Notes: generated from the letters alone by a model not told the origin. Numbered from the stretch's first letter, positions 1 to 5,204 are shown. The stretch: DNA of 5,550 bases from Desulfobacteraceae bacterium (GCA_021162325.1 JAGGYV010000008.1:1-5550); one strand, 5' to 3'. Made by a program: numbers and translations.

Positions 1-111
1 ACTTAGGATTTGCGTGCCTCGCCAATTTTAAGATTTAGTAAAACGTTTTTCTTTGCCATCGAAATCTGACTTCCAAATAACTCCATACAGGACGGTGGGA
101 TAAATCGTATC

Positions 112-147
112 GTAGGTCGGATTAGCGCGTCAGCGCGTAATCCGACA
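112..147. repeat. REP-like hairpin repeat (GTAGGTCGG...CCGACA)
   Basis: The arms GTCGGATTA (116-124) and TAATCCGAC (138-146) are perfectly complementary. They continue as CGCG (126-129) with CGCG (134-137), leaving one bulged G at 125 and a TCAG loop. The unit starts GTAGGTCGG and ends CCGACA, the borders of a type of intergenic repeat I recall from many proteobacterial genomes. A second unit with the same borders lies at 5181-5204 in the opposite orientation. It sits downstream of nadE and could protect or end that transcript, but it has no T-tract, so a terminator role is only inferred. Confidence 0.7.
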
Positions 148-186
148 AATTTCATGGACCGGTTTGACAGTAACGAATCGAGCAGT

Positions 187-266
187 AAGCGTTTATAGGG
201 TGCCGCAGATGCGAGGAGGAGGGCACACAGACGTACTCCCTGTACTTCAGTGCCATAGAAACACTT
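187..266. repeat. 80-bp element of nested inverted repeats
   Basis: The ends are imperfect inverted repeats: AAGCGTTTATAGGG (187-200) matches the reverse complement of CCATAGAAACACTT (253-266) at 11 of 14 positions. Inside, GTGCC (200-204) can pair with GGCAC (222-226), or GGCAC can instead pair with GTGCC (250-254). GTAC (233-236) pairs with GTAC (242-245) across a TCCCT loop. The whole could fold as an outer stem carrying two hairpins, or as one long stem. It begins 9 nt beyond the nadE stop, so it would form the 3' end of the nadE mRNA. There is no T-tract. It looks like a dispersed structured repeat of the type found in deltaproteobacterial intergenic regions, which is an inference. Confidence 0.5.
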
Positions 267-275
267 ACCCTGGAT

Positions 276-1061
276 TTATTTTAACTCACCCGGAATAACT
301 GCCACCGGAACGGGATCCATTTTGTGACGGTTGGCCCGGTTAAATGACCGGTAAATAGCAAGCACTTCTTTCTGACGGTTGGGCAGGGAACTTTCATCTT
401 CCAGATCCGCTTCAAACCGCATGGCCCACTCCAGTTCATCATAGGTAGCGCCGATCTGGTCTTCATCGCTCCGGCTGTCCTCCCAAAGACCATCCGTGGG
501 TTCTGCTTTCATAATCCCGTCAATGATCCCCAAATGCCCGGCGACATCATAAAGCTGAGATTTCATTAAATCTGCGATGGGTGAGAGATCGACCCCGCCA
601 TCACCGTATTTGGTAAAAAACCCGACACCAAAATCCTCCACCTTGTTGCCGGTTCCGGCCACCAGCATTTTGTGATGGCCCGCAACCGCATACAGAGTCA
701 GCATTCGCAGCCTTGACCGGGTATTTGCCATGGTCAGTTCATCCTGAATTTCCGGCGGAAAAATATTTTCAATGGACTGAAATGAACCGGTTAAGTCGAG
801 CGTCTTACTGCTCACATGGGGAAATTGACTTTCCAGCCAGGAGATATGCTGTTGGGCAAGATTTACGTGGGCCGCATTCTGGTATATATGCATATTCAGC
901 ACAATCACGGATTTCCCGGTTTTAGCACAAAGAGTTGACGTAACCGCCGAATCAATGCCCCCGGAAACACCGATGACAAAACCGTTCATTGCGGCCTGTT
1001 CGCAATAGTCCTTCAGCCAGGTGACAATATAATTGATTACTTTATCTGCCTGCATTCGCAT
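276..1061 (-). CDS. nadE: NH3-dependent NAD+ synthetase
   Basis: Catalyses the last step of NAD biosynthesis in the cytoplasm: ATP-dependent amidation of deamido-NAD+ (NaAD) with ammonia, through an adenylated intermediate. The 261-residue protein carries the N-type ATP pyrophosphatase P-loop SGGIDSA (residues 33-39), NTRSR (113-117), GTGNK (136-140) with Glu142, KYGDGGVD (151-158) followed by PIADLMKSQL, and the PTDGLWEDSRSDEDQIG segment (188-204), all in NadE family order. There is no N-terminal glutaminase (nitrilase) domain, so it should use free ammonia rather than glutamine; length fits the short form (E. coli about 275). An in-frame TGA lies directly before the chosen ATG, fixing the upstream limit; a second ATG two codons later is possible. 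No strong Shine-Dalgarno is visible, and the first 25 nt overlap a possible small ORF, which suggests translational coupling. A structured repeat follows the stop. Confidence 0.95.
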   Translation of the reverse strand: MRMQADKVINYIVTWLKDYCEQAAMNGFVIGVSGGIDSAVTSTLCAKTGKSVIVLNMHIYQNAAHVNLAQQHISWLESQFPHVSSKTLDLTGSFQSIENIFPPEIQDELTMANTRSRLRMLTLYAVAGHHKMLVAGTGNKVEDFGVGFFTKYGDGGVDLSPIADLMKSQLYDVAGHLGIIDGIMKAEPTDGLWEDSRSDEDQIGATYDELEWAMRFEADLEDESSLPNRQKEVLAIYRSFNRANRHKMDPVPVAVIPGELK

Positions 1062-1198
1062 TCATCCGTTTTTTTATCTTCTTGTTTCTTCTGGTTTAAT
1101 TTATCCATCCACTGAGCCTGTTCTTCCTGATACGCTTCTTCTGTCTGATCCCATGAAGCATAATCCGTTTTGATGATCGTTCCGGTTGCGTAAAACAA
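1037..1198 (-). CDS. Possible small ORF overlapping the nadE start, product unknown
   Basis: I do not recognise this protein. From a TTG at 1198 the frame stays open for 53 codons and stops 25 nt inside nadE, in another frame. The predicted peptide starts LFYATGTIIKTDYASWDQ. It continues as a polar, Gln/Glu/Lys-rich stretch (residues 18-46, likely helical) and ends with DECECRQIK. Composition is protein-like rather than random: Trp16 and Trp30, an amphipathic Q/E/K segment, and no low-complexity artefacts outside it. An in-frame TAA two codons upstream of the TTG rules out a longer frame. The TTG has only a weak purine-rich stretch about 15 nt upstream. It may be a small gene coupled to nadE, the 3' remnant of a longer gene whose 5' part was lost, or chance. 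An internal ATG (residue 31) would give only 23 residues. Confidence 0.35.
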   Translation of the reverse strand: MFYATGTIIKTDYASWDQTEEAYQEEQAQWMDKLNQKKQEDKKTDECECRQIK

Positions 1199-1242
1199 TA
1201 TTATCGGTTAATTTCTCAAGCGCAACGAGATTTTTATTTTTT

Positions 1243-1274
1243 GGGGGACTGGGGGGTCAAGTCTCCGTTTGACA
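1243..1274. repeat. G-rich hairpin motif, possibly a transposase-associated repeat remnant
   Basis: Two G-runs (GGGGG at 1243-1247, GGGGGG at 1251-1256) flank ACT. GGGGACT (1244-1250) pairs with AGTCTCC (1260-1266), with one G-T wobble and a 9-nt loop. Alternatively GTCAA (1256-1260) pairs with TTGAC (1269-1273) across 8 nt. The pattern GGGGTCAAGTCT followed by TTTGACA resembles, from memory, short palindromic sequences near IS200-like/RAYT transposase genes in deltaproteobacteria. No transposase gene is present in the window, so it would be an isolated copy. Confidence 0.3.
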
Positions 1275-1297
1275 ATTGTATTTAATTATGCTAAATA
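1269..1297 (+). promoter_or_regulatory. Candidate sigma-70 promoter for the porin gene
   Basis: A perfect -35 TTGACA (1269-1274) is followed by a 17-nt spacer and TAAATA (1292-1297), which is preceded by TG at 1289-1290 as in extended -10 promoters. The -10 hexamer itself is a poor match. Transcription would start near 1304, about 240 nt before the porin ATG. The -35 box lies at the edge of a G-rich repeat-like motif, so its perfect match could belong to that repeat. Confidence 0.35.
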
Positions 1298-1314
1298 ACA
1301 GAGAAATTTAACAA
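1285..1314 (-). promoter_or_regulatory. Candidate sigma-70 promoter for the small ORF and nadE
   Basis: Read on the minus strand, TTGTTA (1314-1309) is followed by an 18-nt spacer and CATAAT (1290-1285), five of six matches to the -10 consensus. Transcription would start near 1278, about 80 nt before the small ORF and about 215 nt before nadE. It overlaps the plus-strand porin promoter candidate, so the two may compete. Confidence 0.35.
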
Positions 1315-1369
1315 TAAAAAATACTTAGTACTGCATTATATTATTATTTCGGATAGTTATTTAATGACC

Positions 1370-1389
1370 GGTTGAATTAAAATTTAACC
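1370..1389. promoter_or_regulatory. 20-bp near-palindrome, possible operator
   Basis: GGTTGAATT (1370-1378) and AATTTAACC (1381-1389) are inverted repeats matching at 8 of 9 positions around a central AA. The size and symmetry fit a dimeric regulator site or a small leader hairpin in the porin 5' region. The surroundings are very AT-rich, so a chance palindrome is quite possible. Confidence 0.25.
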
Positions 1390-1533
1390 ACAATTTTTAT
1401 TTAAAAATAATTAATACATGGTTTCAATAACTTATTCAACTCACCGTTTCAACAGAGCCGTCGCTTGATGCATAAAATTAAATAATCAAACAAAATATCT
1501 TTTAACGCAATATCCATTTTACTAACCAAAAAA

Positions 1534-1539
1534 AGGAGG
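1534..1539 (+). promoter_or_regulatory. Strong ribosome-binding site of the porin gene
   Basis: AGGAGG, near-perfect Shine-Dalgarno, ends 7 nt before the ATG at 1547. It decides the start codon and suggests high translation, as expected for an abundant outer-membrane protein. Confidence 0.85.
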
Positions 1540-1546
1540 GGAACGA

Positions 1547-2845
1547 ATGAAAAAATTTTGGGTTTTATTTTTAGTGTTGTTTTTATGCACACCGGCAGTT
1601 GCCAGCACAATCGCGGACAACATTGATTTTGGCGGCCATATCCGGTTCAGAGGGTACGACATGCAGAACATGTGGAATCATGACGATAACGCGGATTGGG
1701 ACAACTGGAATATGTATCGACTGAGAACCAGTATTCATTTTAAGGCTACTCCCTCAGACACCATCTCCGGGTTCCTGAAACTGACCAACCAGACCTATGG
1801 CAACGGCGTAACCAATAAATATGGTCAGGAATTTGACAATATGAGCAACAAAGTCTTTATTGACAATGCATATATCACGGTGAAGGATTTTTTTGGATCC
1901 GGCGCAACCTTCAATGCCGGTCGCATGAACCTGATGTACGGGTCCGGATTTGTCCTGTTTGACGGCAACTCTCAATTTGCCTCAACCAATCTCTATTTTG
2001 ATGGTTTAAAACTCTCCATCCCTCTAAGCGACAATGCGGTCCTTGATCTCCTTTATTTCAAAGACGAAGAAAACAACCGGGATGAAGCCTCCAGTGACGA
2101 CATCACCCTGTCCGGTGCGTATTTAACTGCCAAATGCCCGGTTATTGGCGGCAAACAGGAACTCTATCTTTTAAATCGTGATGATGAAGGTATAAACAAA
2201 GATATCTGGATGACGGGTATTCGCCTGTCCGACAAGCTTGAATGCGGTTTGGATTATTCCGGTGAAGCGGCTTACCAGTTTGGCGAGTTTGATGATTCCA
2301 ACGATATTGACCAGGATGCCTGGGGCTATAAACTGGATCTTGGGTTTACCTTAAAAGATGTACCCATGACTCCCAGATTCTTCTGCGGATATGTATTCTT
2401 AGAAGGCGATGATCCGGACACGGATGAAAAGGAAAGATGGGATGTATTTTACGGCGGCTGGCCCCAGTTCGGCGATCTGCTGGCATGGAAATATGTTAAT
2501 GTCGGATCGGCTAATGCGATCACAGATTATGACAAAAACTGGAATGAAGGCAGCAGTACTCCCGGCGAAGCGGCATATTCAAACATCTCCATTGCAACGG
2601 TTGGTATCGGTGCCATGTTAAGCAAAAAATTAAGCGCAAAACTTTCTTACGGACTGCTCACGGCCGATGAAACCAATCCAGGCGTGGACGATGATATCGG
2701 TGATTACTATCAGCTTCAGGCCAAGTACGGATATTCCAAAAATCTGTCTTTTGCACTTTATATGGCCATGATCGATCCGGGTGATGCCCATTTAGGTGAT
2801 GACGAAGCCTATGAAATTTTATTGGAAACCAAATTAAGCTTCTAA
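1547..2845 (+). CDS. Outer-membrane beta-barrel porin, alginate-export-like
   Basis: Likely an outer-membrane channel; the substrate cannot be read from sequence. The 432-residue product opens with a Sec signal peptide: MKK, a hydrophobic core (residues 4-14), and AVA-S with cleavage expected after Ala19. Cys14 lies in the core without a proper lipobox, so this is not a lipoprotein. The mature part alternates polar and aromatic residues in beta-strand style and ends ETKLSF, with the terminal Phe typical of BAM-inserted barrels. The stretch GRMNLMYGSGFVLFDG (125-140) followed by FDGLKLS (151-157) resembles the GRQ.L.YG...FDG pattern of the alginate-export (AlgE-like) porin family. Asp and Glu are frequent in presumed loops, which would fit cation binding or a calcium-stabilised surface. 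A strong Shine-Dalgarno sets the start. The gene stands alone between a long leader and its own terminator. Confidence 0.8.
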   Translation: MKKFWVLFLVLFLCTPAVASTIADNIDFGGHIRFRGYDMQNMWNHDDNADWDNWNMYRLRTSIHFKATPSDTISGFLKLTNQTYGNGVTNKYGQEFDNMSNKVFIDNAYITVKDFFGSGATFNAGRMNLMYGSGFVLFDGNSQFASTNLYFDGLKLSIPLSDNAVLDLLYFKDEENNRDEASSDDITLSGAYLTAKCPVIGGKQELYLLNRDDEGINKDIWMTGIRLSDKLECGLDYSGEAAYQFGEFDDSNDIDQDAWGYKLDLGFTLKDVPMTPRFFCGYVFLEGDDPDTDEKERWDVFYGGWPQFGDLLAWKYVNVGSANAITDYDKNWNEGSSTPGEAAYSNISIATVGIGAMLSKKLSAKLSYGLLTADETNPGVDDDIGDYYQLQAKYGYSKNLSFALYMAMIDPGDAHLGDDEAYEILLETKLSF

Positions 2846-2864
2846 GTTTTTTATTCAATCGATT

Positions 2865-2902
2865 AAAAAAAGGCATGGCCGTAAATGACCATGCCTTTTT
2901 TT
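2865..2902 (+). terminator. Intrinsic terminator after the porin gene
   Basis: GGCATGG (2872-2878) pairs perfectly with CCATGCC (2889-2895) around a 10-nt loop, followed by seven T (2896-2902). Seven A (2865-2871) precede the stem, so it could also work on the minus strand. It starts 19 nt after the porin stop and separates the porin from the next gene. Confidence 0.92.
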
Positions 2903-2933
2903 ATCCATAAAAATAACCGCTTATATTAGATTT

Positions 2934-2963
2934 TTCTTGATTAATGCCTATCTTTGCTATAAT
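2934..2963 (+). promoter_or_regulatory. Promoter of the cyclic-nucleotide-binding-domain gene (extended -10)
   Basis: A perfect -10 TATAAT (2958-2963) is preceded by TGC (2955-2957), an extended -10. The -35 is weak: TTCTTG (2934-2939, spacer 18) or TTGATT (2937-2942, spacer 15). Transcription would start near 2970. A ribosome-binding AAGGGG (2995-3000) lies 7 nt before the ATG at 3008. Sitting between a terminator and the gene, it makes this a separate transcription unit. Confidence 0.65.
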
Positions 2964-3007
2964 ATATAAAATTAATCTTAACTCACTCAATATAAAGGGG
3001 CTAACGG

Positions 3008-3496
3008 ATGACTGAAACCGGATTTCTTAATGACAATCAGGACACCATTCAATACTTAAAAAAAATCCCTTCGCTTGAATGTTTTAATGAGCAGGATCTT
3101 AAAACCTTTATGCGGTTTAGTGAAGTCAGGACGTATAAAGAAAATGAAAGCATTATTGAAGAAGACAGCTTAGATGACCGGGTGTTTTACCTGATCGCTG
3201 GAAAAGCAAAAGTCATGAAAAACGGCCGGGAGTTAATAATTCTTCGCCGGACCGGCGATGTTTTCGGCGAAATCGGCGTTGTAACCGGCATTGCAAGATC
3301 TGCTTCTGTGTATGCCGCCAGCCCGACAACCTGCCTGGTCGTCCGGACGGCACAAATTGACACCCTGGATGAAGAAAACCGGTTGACATTTAAATACGTA
3401 CTTTATCGAGGATTTGCAGAGATCCTGGCCAACCGCCTGAAAAAAACTACCGAAGAACTGATGGACGCAAAAGCTGAAATTTCAAAAATAAAATAA
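3008..3496 (+). CDS. Stand-alone cyclic-nucleotide-binding (CNB) domain protein
   Basis: A 162-residue cytoplasmic protein made almost entirely of one CRP-like cNMP-binding fold. The beta-roll runs roughly from residue 20 to 120. The phosphate-binding cassette is visible as FGEIG (86-90) followed by RSA (97-99): Glu88 and Arg97 match the residues that bind ribose 2'-OH and cyclic phosphate in CRP/PKA domains, so nucleotide binding is plausible. The C-terminus (about 130-162) is a charged helix, RGFAEILANRLKKTTEELM, with coiled-coil character, possibly for dimerisation. There is no helix-turn-helix, kinase, transporter or other output domain, so it is not a complete CRP/FNR transcription factor. 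It may act as a subunit or sensor for a partner encoded elsewhere. AAGGGG 7 nt upstream supports the ATG. It has its own promoter and runs tail-to-tail into mpl. Confidence 0.88.
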   Translation: MTETGFLNDNQDTIQYLKKIPSLECFNEQDLKTFMRFSEVRTYKENESIIEEDSLDDRVFYLIAGKAKVMKNGRELIILRRTGDVFGEIGVVTGIARSASVYAASPTTCLVVRTAQIDTLDEENRLTFKYVLYRGFAEILANRLKKTTEELMDAKAEISKIK

Positions 3497-3511
3497 ATAT
3501 TTACAATATTT
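3484..3511 (-). terminator. Weak AT-rich terminator candidate for mpl
   Basis: On the minus strand AAATATT (3511-3505) and AATATTT (3501-3495) form a 7-bp perfect stem with a 3-nt loop, followed by ATTTTATTTTT (3494-3484). The T-rich tail fits a terminator, but the stem has only A-T pairs and contains the mpl stop codon, so it would be inefficient. It also spans the stop of the converging CNB-domain gene. Confidence 0.3.
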
Positions 3512-4928
3512 CCAGCAACCTCTCATGGATATTGTCAAACCCCCCATTTGACATCACCAGCACCACATCTCCGGCTTGCGCTGATGCTCCCACAAAATCA
3601 ATAATGGCATCCGTATCCGGAAAATAAGCAGCATCCATTCCTTTTATTTTGAGATCCTCAACCAGCTTTTCCGAAGAAAACCGGCAGTCCTCATGAATCT
3701 TTTCAAGCAACGGCGGCTTTCGAATGCAAATCATATCCGCCATATCAAACGCTTTGGCATATTCATCCTGAAAAATATCGCGCATACTGGTATTGGTCCT
3801 AGGTTCAAATACGGCGATCAAACGGCCTTCCGGATAAAAAGAGCGAATCGCCTTGATGGTTTCTTTCACGGCCGTGGGATGATGAGCAAAATCATCAATC
3901 ACGGTCACGCCATTTTTAACGCCTCGCACTTCCTGGCGCCGCTTAACACCGGAATAGGTTTCAAGCGCATTTGCGATCACATCCGATGAAATTCCCAGCT
4001 GATTGGCGGCCGCAGCAGCAGCCAAGGCATTCAATCGATTATGCGCGCCAGGCAGTCTTATCTTGAATTCTCCGAACATCCGACCATTTTGGGATACTTT
4101 AAAACAGTTCCAGGGCGATTTTACATAGATGCTTTCAATTCGCCATTGAGATCCGGACTGCATCCCGTATCGTTGTATATTCGGGCCATTGGTATTTTTA
4201 CCTGCCAGCAGGCCATCAATGTTTTCATCCTGATCATAGGCGATCAGGGTATTCTGATCTGAAAATTTATTGAGAAATCGGCCAAATGCTTTTTTTACAT
4301 GGGCCAGGTCGTTGAAAATATCCGCATGATCAAACTCGACACTGGTCAGGATGGCAACATAGGGATCAAAGTGTAAAAATTTGGATTGCTTGTCAAAAAA
4401 GGCGGTATCATATTCATCTCCCTCAATCACTACATACCTGCCATTTCCCAGCCGGTAGTTACCGTCAAAATCAAGCAGGATACCGCCGATCATAAATGAC
4501 GGGTCCAGACCGGCCACATATAAAATCCATGCCAGCATAGAGGATGTGGTGGTTTTGCCGTGGGTGCCGGTGACCAGCAAGGATTTCTTGTCGGCCACAA
4601 CAAAATAATTCAGCGCCTGCGGCATGGAGCAAAAATTCAATCCCATTTCACGCATCTTTTCCGCTTCGGGATTATCTTTTCTAACCGCATTGCCGACCAC
4701 CACAAGATCCGGCCCATATGACAGGTTCTGGGCATCAAAACCGTCAAAAATAGAAACGCCCTTGCCCAGCAAAAACGTGCTCATGGGCGGGTACACATTG
4801 GCATCGGAACCGGTCACCGCATAGCCCAGATCTTTGAGCATACAGGCCAGTGCACCCATCCCGGTCCCGCAAACAGCAATCAGATGAATGGTTTTCACAT
4901 TTTCCGGTATTGAATTGGCAGCAGACAT
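3501..4928 (-). CDS. mpl: UDP-MurNAc:L-alanyl-gamma-D-glutamyl-meso-DAP ligase (murein recycling)
   Basis: Joins the recycled tripeptide L-Ala-gamma-D-Glu-meso-DAP to UDP-N-acetylmuramate using ATP, in the cytoplasm, returning cell-wall peptide to peptidoglycan synthesis. The 475 residues (E. coli Mpl about 457) show the three Mur-ligase domains. The N-terminal Rossmann domain has IHLIAVCGTGMGALACML (14-31). The central ATPase domain has the P-loop GTHGKTTT (121-128) and EGDEYDTAFFDKQSKF (169-184). The C-terminal domain follows GVKRRQE (327-333), with DDFAHHPTAV (345-354) and SNGGFDNIHERLL (460-472). DEYD.AFFDK..KF and the NGGFDNIH ending point to Mpl rather than MurC, its closest relative. 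An in-frame TAA seven codons before the ATG fixes the start region; the only Shine-Dalgarno-like AAGGGA is unusually far (14 nt). It lies downstream of hemL on the same strand, but a 313-bp repeat-filled gap argues for separate transcription. Confidence 0.93.
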   Translation of the reverse strand: MSAANSIPENVKTIHLIAVCGTGMGALACMLKDLGYAVTGSDANVYPPMSTFLLGKGVSIFDGFDAQNLSYGPDLVVVGNAVRKDNPEAEKMREMGLNFCSMPQALNYFVVADKKSLLVTGTHGKTTTSSMLAWILYVAGLDPSFMIGGILLDFDGNYRLGNGRYVVIEGDEYDTAFFDKQSKFLHFDPYVAILTSVEFDHADIFNDLAHVKKAFGRFLNKFSDQNTLIAYDQDENIDGLLAGKNTNGPNIQRYGMQSGSQWRIESIYVKSPWNCFKVSQNGRMFGEFKIRLPGAHNRLNALAAAAAANQLGISSDVIANALETYSGVKRRQEVRGVKNGVTVIDDFAHHPTAVKETIKAIRSFYPEGRLIAVFEPRTNTSMRDIFQDEYAKAFDMADMICIRKPPLLEKIHEDCRFSSEKLVEDLKIKGMDAAYFPDTDAIIDFVGASAQAGDVVLVMSNGGFDNIHERLLEIL

Positions 4929-4942
4929 ATGGTCGCGTATTA

Positions 4943-4948
4943 TCCCTT
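4943..4948 (-). promoter_or_regulatory. Distant Shine-Dalgarno-like site of mpl
   Basis: AAGGGA on the minus strand ends 14 nt before the mpl ATG, well beyond the usual 5-9 nt. No better site lies closer. No other in-frame ATG lies between the upstream TAA and residue 24; a GTG at codon 11 is the only near alternative, also without a good site. Translation of mpl may therefore be weak. Confidence 0.35.
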
Positions 4949-4964
4949 ATCGTTTAGTTTAAGT

Positions 4965-4994
4965 TTTGATTACAATATATGTTATAATATCAAA
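4965..4994. promoter_or_regulatory. TTTGAT-N18-ATCAAA inverted repeat upstream of mpl
   Basis: TTTGAT (4965-4970) and ATCAAA (4989-4994) are perfect inverted repeats 18 bp apart, with a partly symmetric AT-only centre including TATAAT (plus strand, 4983-4988). It lies 36-66 bp upstream of the mpl start, where an operator or promoter would be. High AT content makes a chance match likely. Confidence 0.2.
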
Positions 4995-5059
4995 CCATTG
5001 TTAATCTTTATAGTATGTTCTCAAAAAGTTCGGGCGACCCACATATTGTAATATTGCTT

Positions 5060-5083
5060 CTGGATTCCCGCCTTCGCGGGAAT
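5060..5083 (-). repeat. Palindromic GGCGGGAATCCAG repeat, copy 1
   Basis: The stem ATTCCCGC (5064-5071) and GCGGGAAT (5076-5083) closes a CTTC loop, with CTGG as outer flank. It is the exact reverse complement of copy 2 at 5115-5138, 24 of 24 bases. Similarity continues for a few bases inward (AATAACG against AATGACG in copy 2). This is the very widespread intergenic TTCCCGC-GCGGGAATCCAG repeat known from many proteobacterial genomes. Strand is given relative to copy 2. Confidence 0.88.
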
Positions 5084-5114
5084 AACGGGCGAAAGCCACT
5101 TTACTTGAATCGTC

Positions 5115-5138
5115 ATTCCCGCGAAGGCGGGAATCCAG
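5115..5138 (+). repeat. Palindromic GGCGGGAATCCAG repeat, copy 2
   Basis: The stem ATTCCCGC (5115-5122) and GCGGGAAT (5127-5134) closes a GAAG loop, followed by CCAG. It is preceded by CGTC, as in the usual CGTCATTCCCGC form. It lies 31 bp from copy 1 in inverted orientation, so the pair can form either two small hairpins or one long 24-bp stem. Such structures downstream of hemL could stop or stabilise its transcript. Confidence 0.88.
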
Positions 5139-5180
5139 GTGCTTTTTCCGGGCTTATTGAGAAAACATACCCTTTTCATT

Positions 5181-5204
5181 TGTCGGGAAAGAATCCCGAC
5201 CTAC
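5181..5204. repeat. REP-like hairpin, second unit of the type at 112-147
   Basis: GTCGGGA (5182-5188) pairs perfectly with TCCCGAC (5194-5200) across AAGAA. The borders TGTCGGG and CCCGACCTAC are the reverse complement of the GTAGGTCGG...CCGACA borders of the unit at 112-147, so the two share edges but have different centres and opposite orientation. It begins 38 nt past the hemL stop and has no T-tract on the hemL strand. Confidence 0.7.

Larger units (their letters stand above)
1199..1546. other. AT-rich divergent intergenic region before the porin gene
   Basis: No frame here looks coding. The left part holds a G-rich hairpin motif (1243-1274) and two overlapping opposite promoter candidates (1269-1314). 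The middle has a 20-bp near-palindrome (1370-1389). From 1300 to about 1530 the sequence is strongly AT-rich, with many A and T runs, until the porin ribosome-binding site. If the plus-strand promoter is right, the porin mRNA would have an untranslated leader of about 240 nt, which could host post-transcriptional control. I could not identify a known riboswitch in it. Confidence 0.6.

Noticed and set aside
28..114. Minus-strand short frame ending at 28-30 (YDTIYPTVLYGVIWKSDF...FTKS), plus an overlapping short frame ending MAKKNVLLNLKIGEARKS (3-59).
   Set aside because: Both are very short, overlap each other in different frames, and the first runs out of a REP-like hairpin. One may be a gene remnant, but nothing in the window decides between them.
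281..493. Open frame antisense-shifted within nadE (minus, 70 codons), and plus-strand frame 713-925.
   Set aside because: Both lie wholly inside nadE, a clear family member, and have arbitrary composition; they are shadow frames.
1547..2845. Lipoprotein signal because of Cys14.
   Set aside because: The residues before the Cys (LFL) are not a lipobox, and a standard AVA-S signal peptidase I site follows.
3693..4262. Plus-strand frames of 98 and 73 codons inside mpl.
   Set aside because: They lie antisense to conserved Mpl domains, have no ribosome-binding context and no recognisable motifs.
3501..4928. Annotation as MurC (UDP-MurNAc:L-alanine ligase).
   Set aside because: The DEYD.AFFDK..KF segment and the NGGFDNIH ending fit Mpl, and no division/cell-wall cluster genes surround it.
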